38,812 nt of DNA from a virus. Under the pieces are notes generated by a model. It did no database searches. It was not told the DNA's origin and saw only the letters and a list, made by a program, of their open reading frames with translations. This document shows, in pieces, positions 32,128-38,812 of this stretch. Where the stretch lies: IMG/VR virus record IMGVR_UViG_3300042691_014235, positions 1 through 38,812 of that record; one strand, 5' to 3'. Both the position numbers and the translations under genes were made by a program. Every line of letters begins with the position of its first letter. Positions within the stretch are counted from its first letter, which is position 1.

Positions 32128-32134
32128 ATAAATA
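32128..32134 (+). promoter_or_regulatory. T4-like late promoter motif (ATAAATA)
   Basis: GGATAAATA precedes ATG 32161 by 26 bases, similar spacing to the late motifs at 7081, 7978 and 10815. It runs into the left arm of a start-codon hairpin. Confidence 0.45.
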
Positions 32135-32162
32135 TATGCGTATATTTGAGGAACGCATATAT
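32132..32162 (+). promoter_or_regulatory. hairpin over a start codon with exposed Shine-Dalgarno loop
   Basis: ATATATGCGT (32132-32141) pairs perfectly with ACGCATATAT (32153-32162), a 10-base stem with an 11-base loop. The loop contains GAGGA, the ribosome binding site of the next gene, and the ATG at 32161-32163 lies at the base of the stem. It could hide the start codon until opened. Confidence 0.55.
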
Positions 32163-32445
32163 GAGTCGACCAAAACCAAAGGTACTGTTAGAGCATGTTA
32201 ATAAGAAAAATTACAAATGTGAACAGGTTTTAGAAGCTGATGCCATCTGGGCTGTCTTCTATAAAGGTGCACCTTTTAATTTAAAGAGCTTTAGCAATAT
32301 TACAAGTTATCCAGGTCCTAAGTACAAGAAAGTTGCATTTAGTAATCCAGGCCATGCTATTAATTTGGCAAAAAAATTGAACTTAACTTTTGGATGCAGT
32401 GATTTCCAAGTAACAGTTCTAACAACTGGTCAAGTATTGAAATGA
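32161..32445 (+). CDS. conserved phage protein
   Basis: 94 residues from ATG 32161. CEQVLEADAIWAVFYKG and SYPGPKYKKVAFSNPGHAIN resemble conserved cyanophage unknowns; the latter half looks like an RNA- or nucleotide-binding turn but no motif is diagnostic. A start-codon hairpin suggests translational control. Confidence 0.65.
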   Translation: MSRPKPKVLLEHVNKKNYKCEQVLEADAIWAVFYKGAPFNLKSFSNITSYPGPKYKKVAFSNPGHAINLAKKLNLTFGCSDFQVTVLTTGQVLK

Positions 32446-32831
32446 TCAATTCACTGGCCTACACTAAGATTTTTTTAAAAGAACAAGAAAAATCCTTAGA
32501 TGAAGCTAATGTAAAAATACATCACAGAATGTGGTGGCAAAACACTAGAACAAAAGACAAAGGCGGCTTACGCCTTACTGATGCTGGATACGAACATGTA
32601 ACATCAGTCTTAGACTTAAAAGAATACGAAATCCCTTTCACTGAGCATGTGGAGCTAAGTCCACAAACGATCATATTTTTTGATCAATTTATCGATTGTC
32701 CGTACTATCTGACCAATCAGAGTATAACCGTTTTTTCCGAGAAAAAAGCGTTCGAACTAATGTTGTTTTCGGACGACATCCGCAAGTACGGACTTATAAA
32801 AGCCATTAATTCACGAAAAGAATCTGAGTGA
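32442..32831 (+). CDS. conserved phage protein
   Basis: 129 residues, ATGA overlap. MWWQNTRTKDKGGLRLTDAG and IDCPYYLTNQSITVFSEKKAFELMLF with DIRKYGLIKAI form a strongly patterned sequence I recognise in many T4-like marine phages. Function unknown. Confidence 0.7.
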   Translation: MINSLAYTKIFLKEQEKSLDEANVKIHHRMWWQNTRTKDKGGLRLTDAGYEHVTSVLDLKEYEIPFTEHVELSPQTIIFFDQFIDCPYYLTNQSITVFSEKKAFELMLFSDDIRKYGLIKAINSRKESE

Positions 32832-32847
32832 TTTAACCAATTTCCTA

Positions 32848-32876
32848 TTGACTTTGTTGTGGAATTGCCGTATAAT
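32848..32876 (+). promoter_or_regulatory. sigma70-type promoter for the MoxR/VWA pair
   Basis: TTGACT (32848-32853), 17-base spacer, TATAAT (32871-32876). The predicted leader of about 45 bases leads to ATG 32928. Confidence 0.75.
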
Positions 32877-32927
32877 ACATACATAGACAGTTAAACAACA
32901 ACCCTCAACTTAAGATTGGAACATTAA

Positions 32928-34019
32928 ATGAGCGAGATTATTTCACGTACAGTTGGCCCAAAAGCAGCCAAAAAAGCTATTAGCAAAGGATTTGCAAAAC
33001 GGCGTCCTTTGTTCCTATGGGGTCCTCCCGGTATTGGTAAATCCGATATTGTCAAGCAACTTGGCGAAGATATGGACGCTCATGTAATTGACGTTCGTTT
33101 GTCACTTTGGGAACCTACTGATATTAAAGGTATTCCATATTTTGATTCAAACGCTAACACAATGGTTTGGGCTCCCCCAGGCGAATTGCCTAGCAAAGAG
33201 TTTGCTAAAAATCACAAACAAATTATCCTGTTCATGGATGAAATGAACTCTGCTCCGCCAGCAGTACAAGCGGCAGCTTATCAACTTATTTTGAATCGTA
33301 AAGTTGGTACTTACGAACTTCCAGATAACGTTCTCATTGTTGCGGCGGGTAATCGCGAAGCAGATAAGGGTGTAACTTATCGTATGCCCGCTCCGTTGGC
33401 TAATCGCTTCTTGCATTTGGAAATGCGTGTAGACTGGGAAGACTACAGTTTTTGGGCTACAGAAAATCGTATTCATAAAGACGTTGTTGGCTTTTTGACA
33501 TTCTCTAAAAAGGACTTGTACGATTTTGATCCAAAAAGTTCAAGTCGTGCATTTGCTACTCCACGTAGCTGGACATTTGTAAGCGAATTGCTTGAAGATG
33601 ACGATACTGATGAAAACACACTGACTGACTTGATCTCTGGAGCAGTTGGTGAAGGCCTTGCTATTAAGTTTATGGCGCACCGCAAGGTTGCTAGCAAGAT
33701 GCCAAATCCAACTGATATTTTGACTGGCAAAGTTAAAAAGATGGATTCAAAAGAGATTTCTGCAATGTATTCATTAGCTGTTAGTTTGTGCTATGAACTT
33801 AAAGATTCTAGCGACAAGAATGCTAAAAATTGGAACGATCAAGTTAACTGTTTCTTTGAATTCATTATGAATAACTTTGAAACTGAATTGGTTATTATGA
33901 GTACTAAACTTGCTCTTACCCAATACAATTTGCCTCTGGATCCGGATGAGATTAAATGCTTTGATGATTTCCATGCCAAATTTGGTAAGTATATTTCGGC
34001 TGCAACGGAAAAACGTTAA
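32928..34019 (+). CDS. MoxR-type AAA+ ATPase
   Basis: 363 residues. LFLWGPPGIGKSDIV (Walker A, 32-39), ILFMDEMNSAPPAVQAAAYQL (Walker B and sensor region), VAAGNREADKG (sensor 1) and PAPLANRFLHLEM (arginine-finger region) mark the MoxR branch. The family works with VWA proteins to remodel or activate complexes, as in E. coli RavA-ViaA. The next gene encodes a VWA-like partner, which supports this call. Substrate in the phage is unknown. Confidence 0.85.
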   Translation: MSEIISRTVGPKAAKKAISKGFAKRRPLFLWGPPGIGKSDIVKQLGEDMDAHVIDVRLSLWEPTDIKGIPYFDSNANTMVWAPPGELPSKEFAKNHKQIILFMDEMNSAPPAVQAAAYQLILNRKVGTYELPDNVLIVAAGNREADKGVTYRMPAPLANRFLHLEMRVDWEDYSFWATENRIHKDVVGFLTFSKKDLYDFDPKSSSRAFATPRSWTFVSELLEDDDTDENTLTDLISGAVGEGLAIKFMAHRKVASKMPNPTDILTGKVKKMDSKEISAMYSLAVSLCYELKDSSDKNAKNWNDQVNCFFEFIMNNFETELVIMSTKLALTQYNLPLDPDEIKCFDDFHAKFGKYISAATEKR

Positions 34020-34029
34020 AATAAACCGA

Positions 34030-34058
34030 TTGACACCGCCTTCGGGCGGTGTTATAAT
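34030..34058 (+). promoter_or_regulatory. sigma70 promoter with hairpin-filled spacer
   Basis: TTGACA (34030-34035), 17-base spacer, TATAAT (34053-34058), both perfect. The spacer is almost wholly one arm and loop of a hairpin: ACACCGCC (34033-34040), loop TTCG, GGCGGTGT (34045-34052). Confidence 0.85.
34033..34052 (+). terminator. UUCG hairpin between the MoxR and VWA genes
   Basis: An 8-base perfect GC-rich stem with the extra-stable C(UUCG)G tetraloop lies 14 bases after the MoxR stop. The sequence after it is TATAATATA rather than a T run, so termination may be weak. It may protect the 3' end of the MoxR mRNA while its DNA serves as promoter spacer. Confidence 0.55.
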
Positions 34059-34086
34059 ATATACTATAGCAACTTAGGAGCAGAAC

Positions 34087-35265
34087 ATGCAACACAGTCT
34101 AGACCCCGTAGTAGACAAAATTATCGTAGCTCGTGTGGGCTTACTTCTTCGCCATCCATTTTTTGGAAATATGGCAACACGCCTTAAGGTTGTAGACGCC
34201 AGCGACTGGTGTAAAACTGCGGCAACTGATGGTCGCAATCTATTTTACAGTCGTTCGTTTTTTGAAACCCTCACTACTAAGCAAGTAGAGTTTGTCGTTG
34301 CACACGAAATTCTTCATAACGTTTTTGACCATATGGGCCGACGTGAAGGACGCGATGCACGTATTTTTAATATTGCCGCAGACTATTGTGTTAACGGACA
34401 ATTGATTCGTGACCGTATTGGAGAACAGCCTCCAGAAATTAAAATCTTTCATGATCCAAAACATTATGGTAAGAGTGCAGAACAAGTATATGACGAGATT
34501 TATGACAGCATGGACGAACAAGAACTTGCCGCATTAGGCGAGTTACTTGACGAACATATTGACTGGGAAAAAGATCCTAAAGACGGAGAAAGCCGTCCGC
34601 AATATACAAAAGAAGAACTTAAACAAATCCGTGATGAAATCCGTGAAGCTACTATGCAGGCTGCAAATGCGGCTGGTGCAGGTAATACCCCGGCCAATAT
34701 TGCACGTATGATTAAGGAACTTACAGAACCTAAAATGAATTGGCGTGAATTGTTGCGTCAACAAATTCAAAGTTTAATTAAAAACGATTACACTTTTGCA
34801 CGTCCAAGTCGCAAAGGTCAAATGTCAGGTGCTATTTTGCCTGGTATGAAATTTGACGAAACAATTGATGTTGCTATTGCTATTGACATGAGTGGTTCTA
34901 TTGGAGATGATCAAGCAAAAGACTTTATTAGTGAAGTCAAAGGCATTATGGACGAGTACAAAGACTATAAAATTAAATTATGGTGTTTTGATACCAAAGT
35001 ATATAACGAACAAGACTTTGACGGATACAGCGGTGAAGATATTCTCAATTACGAAGTTAAAGGCGGCGGCGGCACAGACTTTGATGCCAATTGGGAATAC
35101 ATGAAGAAATACGATATCAATCCTAAAAAGTTTATCATGTTTACTGATGGATATCCTTGGGACTCATGGGGTGATGAAAATTACTGCGATACGCTATTCA
35201 TTATTCACGGAAATGATTCTATTGTTCCACCATTTGGTTCTCACGCTTATTACGAGTTTAAATAA
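34087..35265 (+). CDS. VWA-domain protein with metallopeptidase-like N-terminus
   Basis: 392 residues. FVVAHEILHNVFDH contains HExxH (73-77), as in the DUF2201 putative metallopeptidase domain that often precedes a VWA-like domain. A charged linker (about 150-210) follows. The C-terminal part has the MIDAS motif DMSGS (267-271), then GGGGTDF and MFTDGYPWD, the metal-binding Thr and Asp of VWA. It is the expected partner of the MoxR ATPase. Whether the peptidase site is active is unknown. ATTTA-free leader with TTAGGAG ribosome binding site. Confidence 0.85.
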   Translation: MQHSLDPVVDKIIVARVGLLLRHPFFGNMATRLKVVDASDWCKTAATDGRNLFYSRSFFETLTTKQVEFVVAHEILHNVFDHMGRREGRDARIFNIAADYCVNGQLIRDRIGEQPPEIKIFHDPKHYGKSAEQVYDEIYDSMDEQELAALGELLDEHIDWEKDPKDGESRPQYTKEELKQIRDEIREATMQAANAAGAGNTPANIARMIKELTEPKMNWRELLRQQIQSLIKNDYTFARPSRKGQMSGAILPGMKFDETIDVAIAIDMSGSIGDDQAKDFISEVKGIMDEYKDYKIKLWCFDTKVYNEQDFDGYSGEDILNYEVKGGGGTDFDANWEYMKKYDINPKKFIMFTDGYPWDSWGDENYCDTLFIIHGNDSIVPPFGSHAYYEFK

Positions 35266-35274
35266 GAGAGTGAG

Positions 35275-35553
35275 ATGGCAATAAAAAATGGTAAACCAAA
35301 TCCTCTAAATTTGTTGGATCTAAGGAGAGTGGACTTTCCCGCTCACCATTTCTATTACATGACTGTACCCAAGTACAATCCCACTTATGTAAAAACAATA
35401 GATAGTTGGATCTTCAATAACTTGAACGGCAGATATTATGTTGGGCAAGGTATTGAGCTAGATTCAACTAACTCTATCATCTATGTCACAAAAGTTGGAT
35501 TTGAGCAAGAAAAAGAGATTAGTTTTTTCTTGCTCGCATATTCAAATCTGTAA
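35275..35553 (+). CDS. small unknown phage protein
   Basis: 92 residues, nine bases after the VWA gene with GAGAGTGAG upstream. Aromatic N-terminal part (FPAHHFYYMTVPKYN) and a strand-rich end (NSIIYVTKVGFEQEKEISFFLLAY). Function unknown. Confidence 0.6.
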   Translation: MAIKNGKPNPLNLLDLRRVDFPAHHFYYMTVPKYNPTYVKTIDSWIFNNLNGRYYVGQGIELDSTNSIIYVTKVGFEQEKEISFFLLAYSNL

Positions 35554-35562
35554 CTCCTAAAA

Positions 35563-35581
35563 TATAATACGGCTATATAAT
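35563..35581 (+). promoter_or_regulatory. possible promoter -10 region
   Basis: Two TATAAT boxes (35563-35568 and 35576-35581). The first has only a weak -35 candidate (TTCAAA, 35541-35546, 16-base spacer). Transcription from the first would begin near the hairpin at 35578. Confidence 0.4.
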
Positions 35582-35605
35582 AACGACATCACAATGTCGT
35601 TATTA
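35578..35605 (+). promoter_or_regulatory. 12-base-pair leader hairpin abutting the Shine-Dalgarno
   Basis: TAATAACGACAT (35578-35589) pairs perfectly with ATGTCGTTATTA (35594-35605), loop CACA. AAGGAG (35605-35610) begins at the base of the stem, and the ATG is at 35616. It could be an mRNA-stabilising or regulatory structure; there is no T run, so it is not a typical terminator. Confidence 0.7.
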
Positions 35606-35615
35606 AGGAGATACT

Positions 35616-35846
35616 ATGACTGAACAAACTAAAGAACAAGTCCAGGAAACTGCGCCAGAAACCGCACAAGCACCTGACAACGATTTAACAATTAATGATC
35701 TAAACTCTATGAAGCAGATCATCGACATCGCAAGTTCACGCGGTGCATTTAAGGCAAACGAAATGGAAGCTGTTGGTAAGGTTTATAATAAATTATCAAA
35801 CTTCTTAGCTCAAGTAGCCGCAAAAGGACAACAAACAAATGGTTGA
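35616..35846 (+). CDS. small conserved phage protein
   Basis: 76 residues. A Glu/Thr/Gln-rich disordered start, then LTINDLNSMKQIIDIASSRGAFKANEMEAVGKVYNKL, a helix pattern I recognise from cyanophage unknowns. Strong AAGGAG after a leader hairpin suggests high or controlled expression. Confidence 0.7.
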   Translation: MTEQTKEQVQETAPETAQAPDNDLTINDLNSMKQIIDIASSRGAFKANEMEAVGKVYNKLSNFLAQVAAKGQQTNG

Positions 35847-36444
35847 TTTAAAACACGTAGCTAGGTTTATTGATTCTGGCAGAAAGTGTTTAGTAGCATA
35901 TAGAACACTTCCTGGCGATGCATATAGCTGCCTAGTAATCCCAACAGAAAATTTACCAGAATCACAACACGATGCACTTATTAGCATTGTCGAGTCTTCT
36001 GCTGCTCAATCGGCAAATGAATTTGCAGAAGTTCTTGCACGTCAGCAATTCCCAGATGGTAGCATTATGCTTGCCGCATTACACACCCAAGGTAAATTGA
36101 TTAAAGTTGCAACTGATGCAATTGAAATGATTCCAAACTTTTCTGCCAAAGTAAGATTAGATAAGTTAAACATTATCATTGCTGAACAGCGTAATGTTGC
36201 AGTTGACGATTTAGCAATCAAACCACCAGGTGGAAAATCTACTCAACTTGCTGAAGTGGTAGAGATTGCAACAGTAAATGAAGTTCCATCAGTTGCTCCA
36301 AAGGTTGATGCTACTGCGCCGGTTGAAGGAGATACGCCAGAGATCGTTGCCAAACGTTATCGCAGTCAAGCAGATAAGTTGGCAAAAGAAGCTGCACAAT
36401 TTCGTAGACTAGCAGAGGACTTGGTACCGACTAAGAAAAAATGA
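35839..36444 (+). CDS. conserved phage protein
   Basis: 201 residues overlapping the previous gene by eight bases. The conserved part (DLKHVARFIDSGRKCLVAYRT, VIPTENLPESQHDALISIVESS) corresponds to a common T4-like marine phage unknown. The C-terminus (about 165-201) is a charged helix, rich in Lys, Ala and Arg. The N-terminal beta region may be a regulator fold, but no function is known. Confidence 0.7.
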   Translation: MVDLKHVARFIDSGRKCLVAYRTLPGDAYSCLVIPTENLPESQHDALISIVESSAAQSANEFAEVLARQQFPDGSIMLAALHTQGKLIKVATDAIEMIPNFSAKVRLDKLNIIIAEQRNVAVDDLAIKPPGGKSTQLAEVVEIATVNEVPSVAPKVDATAPVEGDTPEIVAKRYRSQADKLAKEAAQFRRLAEDLVPTKKK

Positions 36445-36755
36445 CATCCAAGAAACTTTCAAAGGATGTTATTGAACGATGGCCCGAAGTATTTGAAGGG
36501 ATACAGTTAAATGTAGTTCCCTTAAAATACTTACACTCTATTCAGATACATTTTAAAGATAAGAAGACCTGGGACATTGATATTTCTTCTAAAAAAGAAG
36601 AAATGACTTGGCAAGATGTTGAGAAAAATATTCACGAATTATTTGCACAATATCAAGACGAAATTGAAAATGTAGATTTTAAACTTAATACTGAAAAATT
36701 AAAAAGTGATATAATCCAAGGTACTTCAAAATTCCTTAAGAAAAGAAAATTATAA
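36441..36755 (+). CDS. small unknown phage protein
   Basis: 104 residues, ATGA overlap with the previous gene. LHSIQIHFKDKKTWDIDIS in the middle, an acidic helix, and a basic C-terminus (KFLKKRKL). Similar unknowns occur in marine phages. No diagnostic motif. Confidence 0.6.
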   Translation: MTSKKLSKDVIERWPEVFEGIQLNVVPLKYLHSIQIHFKDKKTWDIDISSKKEEMTWQDVEKNIHELFAQYQDEIENVDFKLNTEKLKSDIIQGTSKFLKKRKL

Positions 36756-37420
36756 TGAAAGTTAAATTAATATCATCAAGTAAAGCCAGTAGAGAAATGG
36801 TAAATGAAGGTATTTACGATGCACAAGAGCTTATTGCCTTTTGTGCAAGAGTAAGTAACCCAGCTAATCAATTCAATACAGAAACTAGTGAGAAATTAAT
36901 CAACTATCTAATCAAGCATCAACATTGGAGTCCGCTCGAAATGGTAAGTGCTTGTTTAGAAATTGAAACCACACGTGATATTGCAAGGCAAATTTTAAGA
37001 CACCGTAGTTTTAGTTTCCAAGAGTTCAGTCAACGCTATGCGGATCCTACTAAAGACTTGGACTTTGTCATACGTGAGGCACGTCTGCAAGATACAACAA
37101 ATCGTCAAAATTCTGTTGTAACTGATGACGTTGAATTGCAAGCGTGGTGGGATGCCAAGCAAAAGTTTATTATTGAAACTGTTAAACAAACATACGCAGA
37201 AGCTATTTCTAAAGGTATTGCTAAAGAACAGGCTCGTGCTATTTTACCAGAAGGTAATACAGTAAGTCGCTTGTACATGAACGGTACTTTGCGTAGTTGG
37301 ATTCACTTTATTGAATTGCGAAGTGCAAACGGCACACAGTTAGAACATCAGCTGGTTGCTCGCGAGTGCGGACGAGTCATTGCAGAAGTGTTTCCAATGG
37401 CATCAAACCATATTAATTAG
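36755..37420 (+). CDS. thyX: flavin-dependent thymidylate synthase
   Basis: 221 residues. LRHRSFSFQEFSQRY holds the ThyX signature RHRX7S (82-92), and ARAILPEGNTVSRLYMNGTLRSWIHFIELR the conserved C-terminal helix with the substrate-binding residues. It makes dTMP from dUMP with FAD, NADPH and methylene-tetrahydrofolate, feeding phage DNA synthesis. Start shares a base with the previous stop (TAATG). The stop overlaps that of the minus-strand gene by three bases. Confidence 0.95.
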   Translation: MKVKLISSSKASREMVNEGIYDAQELIAFCARVSNPANQFNTETSEKLINYLIKHQHWSPLEMVSACLEIETTRDIARQILRHRSFSFQEFSQRYADPTKDLDFVIREARLQDTTNRQNSVVTDDVELQAWWDAKQKFIIETVKQTYAEAISKGIAKEQARAILPEGNTVSRLYMNGTLRSWIHFIELRSANGTQLEHQLVARECGRVIAEVFPMASNHIN

Positions 37421-38577
37421 TTGTAAGAGTTATCGCCGGGCCACAGAGGCAACTTTGTTCCCGGCGACCTTTTGGGTATTTTACTGTCAGCACTACTTAC
37501 ACAACTAGAAGTAATGCATGATTTAGGACCATCAAATAAGTTAAATCCAGTTTCAATATTGCCTAATGGAGCGTCATGACAACTATAGCTACGTTTGATA
37601 CTGCCGTCAGGTTCACGTATAATAATACTACGGTATCCGCTTGAACATTCCCAATCTTTAAATTTATTAAAGTTAAATGCATTAAATCGTTCAGCTTGAT
37701 CCATGTACCAAACTTTTTTATTTTTGTCCACAAACTCTACTTGAAAGTGTTGCGGGATAGTATCTTGTGAATATATAGGATCTGGAACTTTCTTAAATGT
37801 GGGTTCTGGTCTAACTACTAACTTAGCTTCTGCTGCCTTTGCTTCTGTATAGCCACGTTGCGGCATTCCGTTGTGTAATACTTTAAGCATTTCTGGAGTA
37901 TACCCATCAACTACACGACTAGCAGTGGGATCACTTTGAGGCTTTAATGTTACATTAATTCCACGATTGTGAAAGTATAATGCGTTCTCATAATCTTTAT
38001 CAAACCATTCAGGAACCATTACCATGTTAATAGTTACTTGAACATCATGTTGCTGACATAATTCTAATTTATCAGCAAACTCACTCATTTTTTCTTTAGT
38101 ATTAACGTGTTCAGTATGCAGGCTAGCAGTGATACTTGCTCTATGAAATTTACTAACTGCCTTACAATATTCATCTCGATGCCATGCTAAACTACGACTC
38201 ATATTCGTTGTCATATGTACACTAGTATAGTTTGTGTTTTCTGAATCATTGTTTAAGTGATTCAAAATGTCAATATAACCAGGATGAAACGTGGGTTCGC
38301 CGCCACTTAAACTAAAATGGAAACTATTAAATCCTCGGTCACGAGCTTGACGTTTAATCTCGTCAACAGTCTTTAAACACAGCTCAGTTGGTCTATGATC
38401 TTTTTTATCGCTTCGTGCGTAAGGCCAGCAGTAACTACACTTATAATTACAGAATCTGCCTAACAGCCAACTTACTGTGAATAAGTCTCTATAAAGCATT
38501 GTACGTTGTCCAACACGTACTATATCGTCATAGGGTATTTGTGTAAAGTCGTATGCAGATGTTTTTAAATCACTCAT
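37417..38577 (-). CDS. radical SAM protein
   Basis: 386 residues from ATG 38577 (minus strand), sharing a base with the upstream stop (TAATG); a GTG 15 bases further up would overlap more. RFCNYKCSYCW carries the cluster motif CX3CX2C (43, 47, 50), and SLSGGEPTFHPG the SAM-binding GGEP. C-terminal cysteines (ECSSGYRS, SYSCHDAPLG, SCITSSC) resemble a SPASM/twitch auxiliary-cluster domain. The family modifies peptides, proteins or small molecules. Substrate unknown. It runs opposite to the rest of the window. Confidence 0.85.
   Translation of the reverse strand: MSDLKTSAYDFTQIPYDDIVRVGQRTMLYRDLFTVSWLLGRFCNYKCSYCWPYARSDKKDHRPTELCLKTVDEIKRQARDRGFNSFHFSLSGGEPTFHPGYIDILNHLNNDSENTNYTSVHMTTNMSRSLAWHRDEYCKAVSKFHRASITASLHTEHVNTKEKMSEFADKLELCQQHDVQVTINMVMVPEWFDKDYENALYFHNRGINVTLKPQSDPTASRVVDGYTPEMLKVLHNGMPQRGYTEAKAAEAKLVVRPEPTFKKVPDPIYSQDTIPQHFQVEFVDKNKKVWYMDQAERFNAFNFNKFKDWECSSGYRSIIIREPDGSIKRSYSCHDAPLGNIETGFNLFDGPKSCITSSCVSSADSKIPKRSPGTKLPLWPGDNSYN
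37433..37467 (+). terminator. possible terminator between convergent genes
   Basis: TCGCCGGG (37433-37440) pairs with CCCGGCGA (37460-37467) around a 19-base loop, 12 bases after the thyX stop. It is followed on the + strand by CCTTTTGGGTATTTT. It lies inside the 3' end of the minus-strand gene, so it may act mainly for thyX. Confidence 0.4.
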
Positions 38578-38812
38578 TAAGATTGAATCCACATAACTTT
38601 GGGTTTTGTTTCTACAGCATTTTCAAACACTTTCATGTCAACGTGTCTAGCCATAACAGCTTCATATTTGCTTTTATCAGAACTTTTGGGAGCGCATAGT
38701 CCACAACCACAAGTGTGTTTGGGACATATAATTGTTGGCATTGTACCAGCTTTTAAATGCTCTTCTAATTCTTTTAGAATTTTGTCGCCTTCGCTTAACT
38801 TACCAATTGGTC
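38577..38812 (-). CDS. Cys-rich protein, C-terminal end (5' end outside window)
   Basis: A minus-strand reading frame open from the right edge to TAA 38577-38579, 77 codons visible. The visible part contains TIICPKHTCGCGLCAPKSSD, a C-x3-H-x-C-x-C-x2-C cluster, then KYEAVMARHVDMKVFENAV. Such clusters occur at the ends of radical SAM or metalloproteins. The next gene is a radical SAM protein coupled by TAATG, so the two may act together, either as two radical SAM enzymes or as an enzyme and its partner. Identity is uncertain. Confidence 0.6.
   Translation of the reverse strand, partial: PIGKLSEGDKILKELEEHLKAGTMPTIICPKHTCGCGLCAPKSSDKSKYEAVMARHVDMKVFENAVETKPKVMWIQS

Noticed and set aside
1-38812. 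tRNA genes or CRISPR arrays
   Set aside because: No cloverleaf-like or regularly spaced repeat segment could be seen; almost all sequence is covered by genes.

Overview
The window reads as an accessory-rich segment of a large T4-like (tailed, myovirus-type) phage genome. It is AT-rich and packed with genes, almost all on the + strand, with stop/start overlaps of the ATGA or TAATG type between neighbours. Diagnostic phage genes are a gp43-type family B DNA polymerase, a gp45-type sliding clamp, a DsbA-like DNA-binding protein, an RNase H-type 5' nuclease, ThyX, a GH19 endolysin and a run of virion-core-like proteins. Many of the small unknown proteins resemble conserved unknowns of marine and freshwater T4-like phages, especially cyanophages, but no photosynthesis gene is present. 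Near-consensus sigma70 promoters plus DUF465-like and BPSL0761-like small proteins point to a proteobacterial host, possibly betaproteobacterial; the host assignment is inference.

Layout. 1-3234: end of a DnaJ-like gene, a ClpA-type unfoldase and an unknown gene. 3265-12475: a late or virion block with T4-like late promoter motifs. It holds three different nucleotidyltransferase-type enzymes in a row, a GH19 endolysin, and several proteins that share a short N-terminal peptide resembling a capsid-targeting sequence and carry repeated prohead-protease-like sites. 12491-17142: terminator, strong promoter, dsbA-like gene, DNA polymerase, a nucleotide-sugar dehydrogenase and the sliding clamp. 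17142-28925: a modification and metabolism region with a DpdA-like transglycosylase, two oxidoreductases, a divergent QueD-like protein, a glycosyltransferase, a cupin, a phosphoribosyltransferase, a HIT protein, FolE, QueE and a methyltransferase. 28922-32831: RNase H and small conserved phage proteins. 32848-35553: a MoxR-type AAA+ ATPase and a VWA/metallopeptidase-like partner, separated by a promoter with a UUCG hairpin in its spacer. 35563-37420: small phage proteins and ThyX. 37417-38812: two minus-strand genes, one a radical SAM protein, converging on thyX.

How the genes fit together. FolE, a QueD-like protein, QueE and DpdA form a nearly complete route for putting a 7-deazaguanine base into phage DNA; QueC is not in the window. 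The sugar and oxidoreductase genes interleaved with them may modify DNA or virion surface. DnaJ, ClpA and MoxR/VWA form a protein-remodelling set; the ClpA keeps an IGF-type loop that could dock host ClpP. The most novel candidate system is the 3.3-8.0 kb cassette, where overlapping genes for three unrelated nucleotidyl-transfer folds sit beside capsid-targeting-like N-termini. This suggests enzymes packaged in the capsid and delivered with the DNA.

All calls rest on reading the sequence and recognising motifs. No search, alignment or structure prediction was run.
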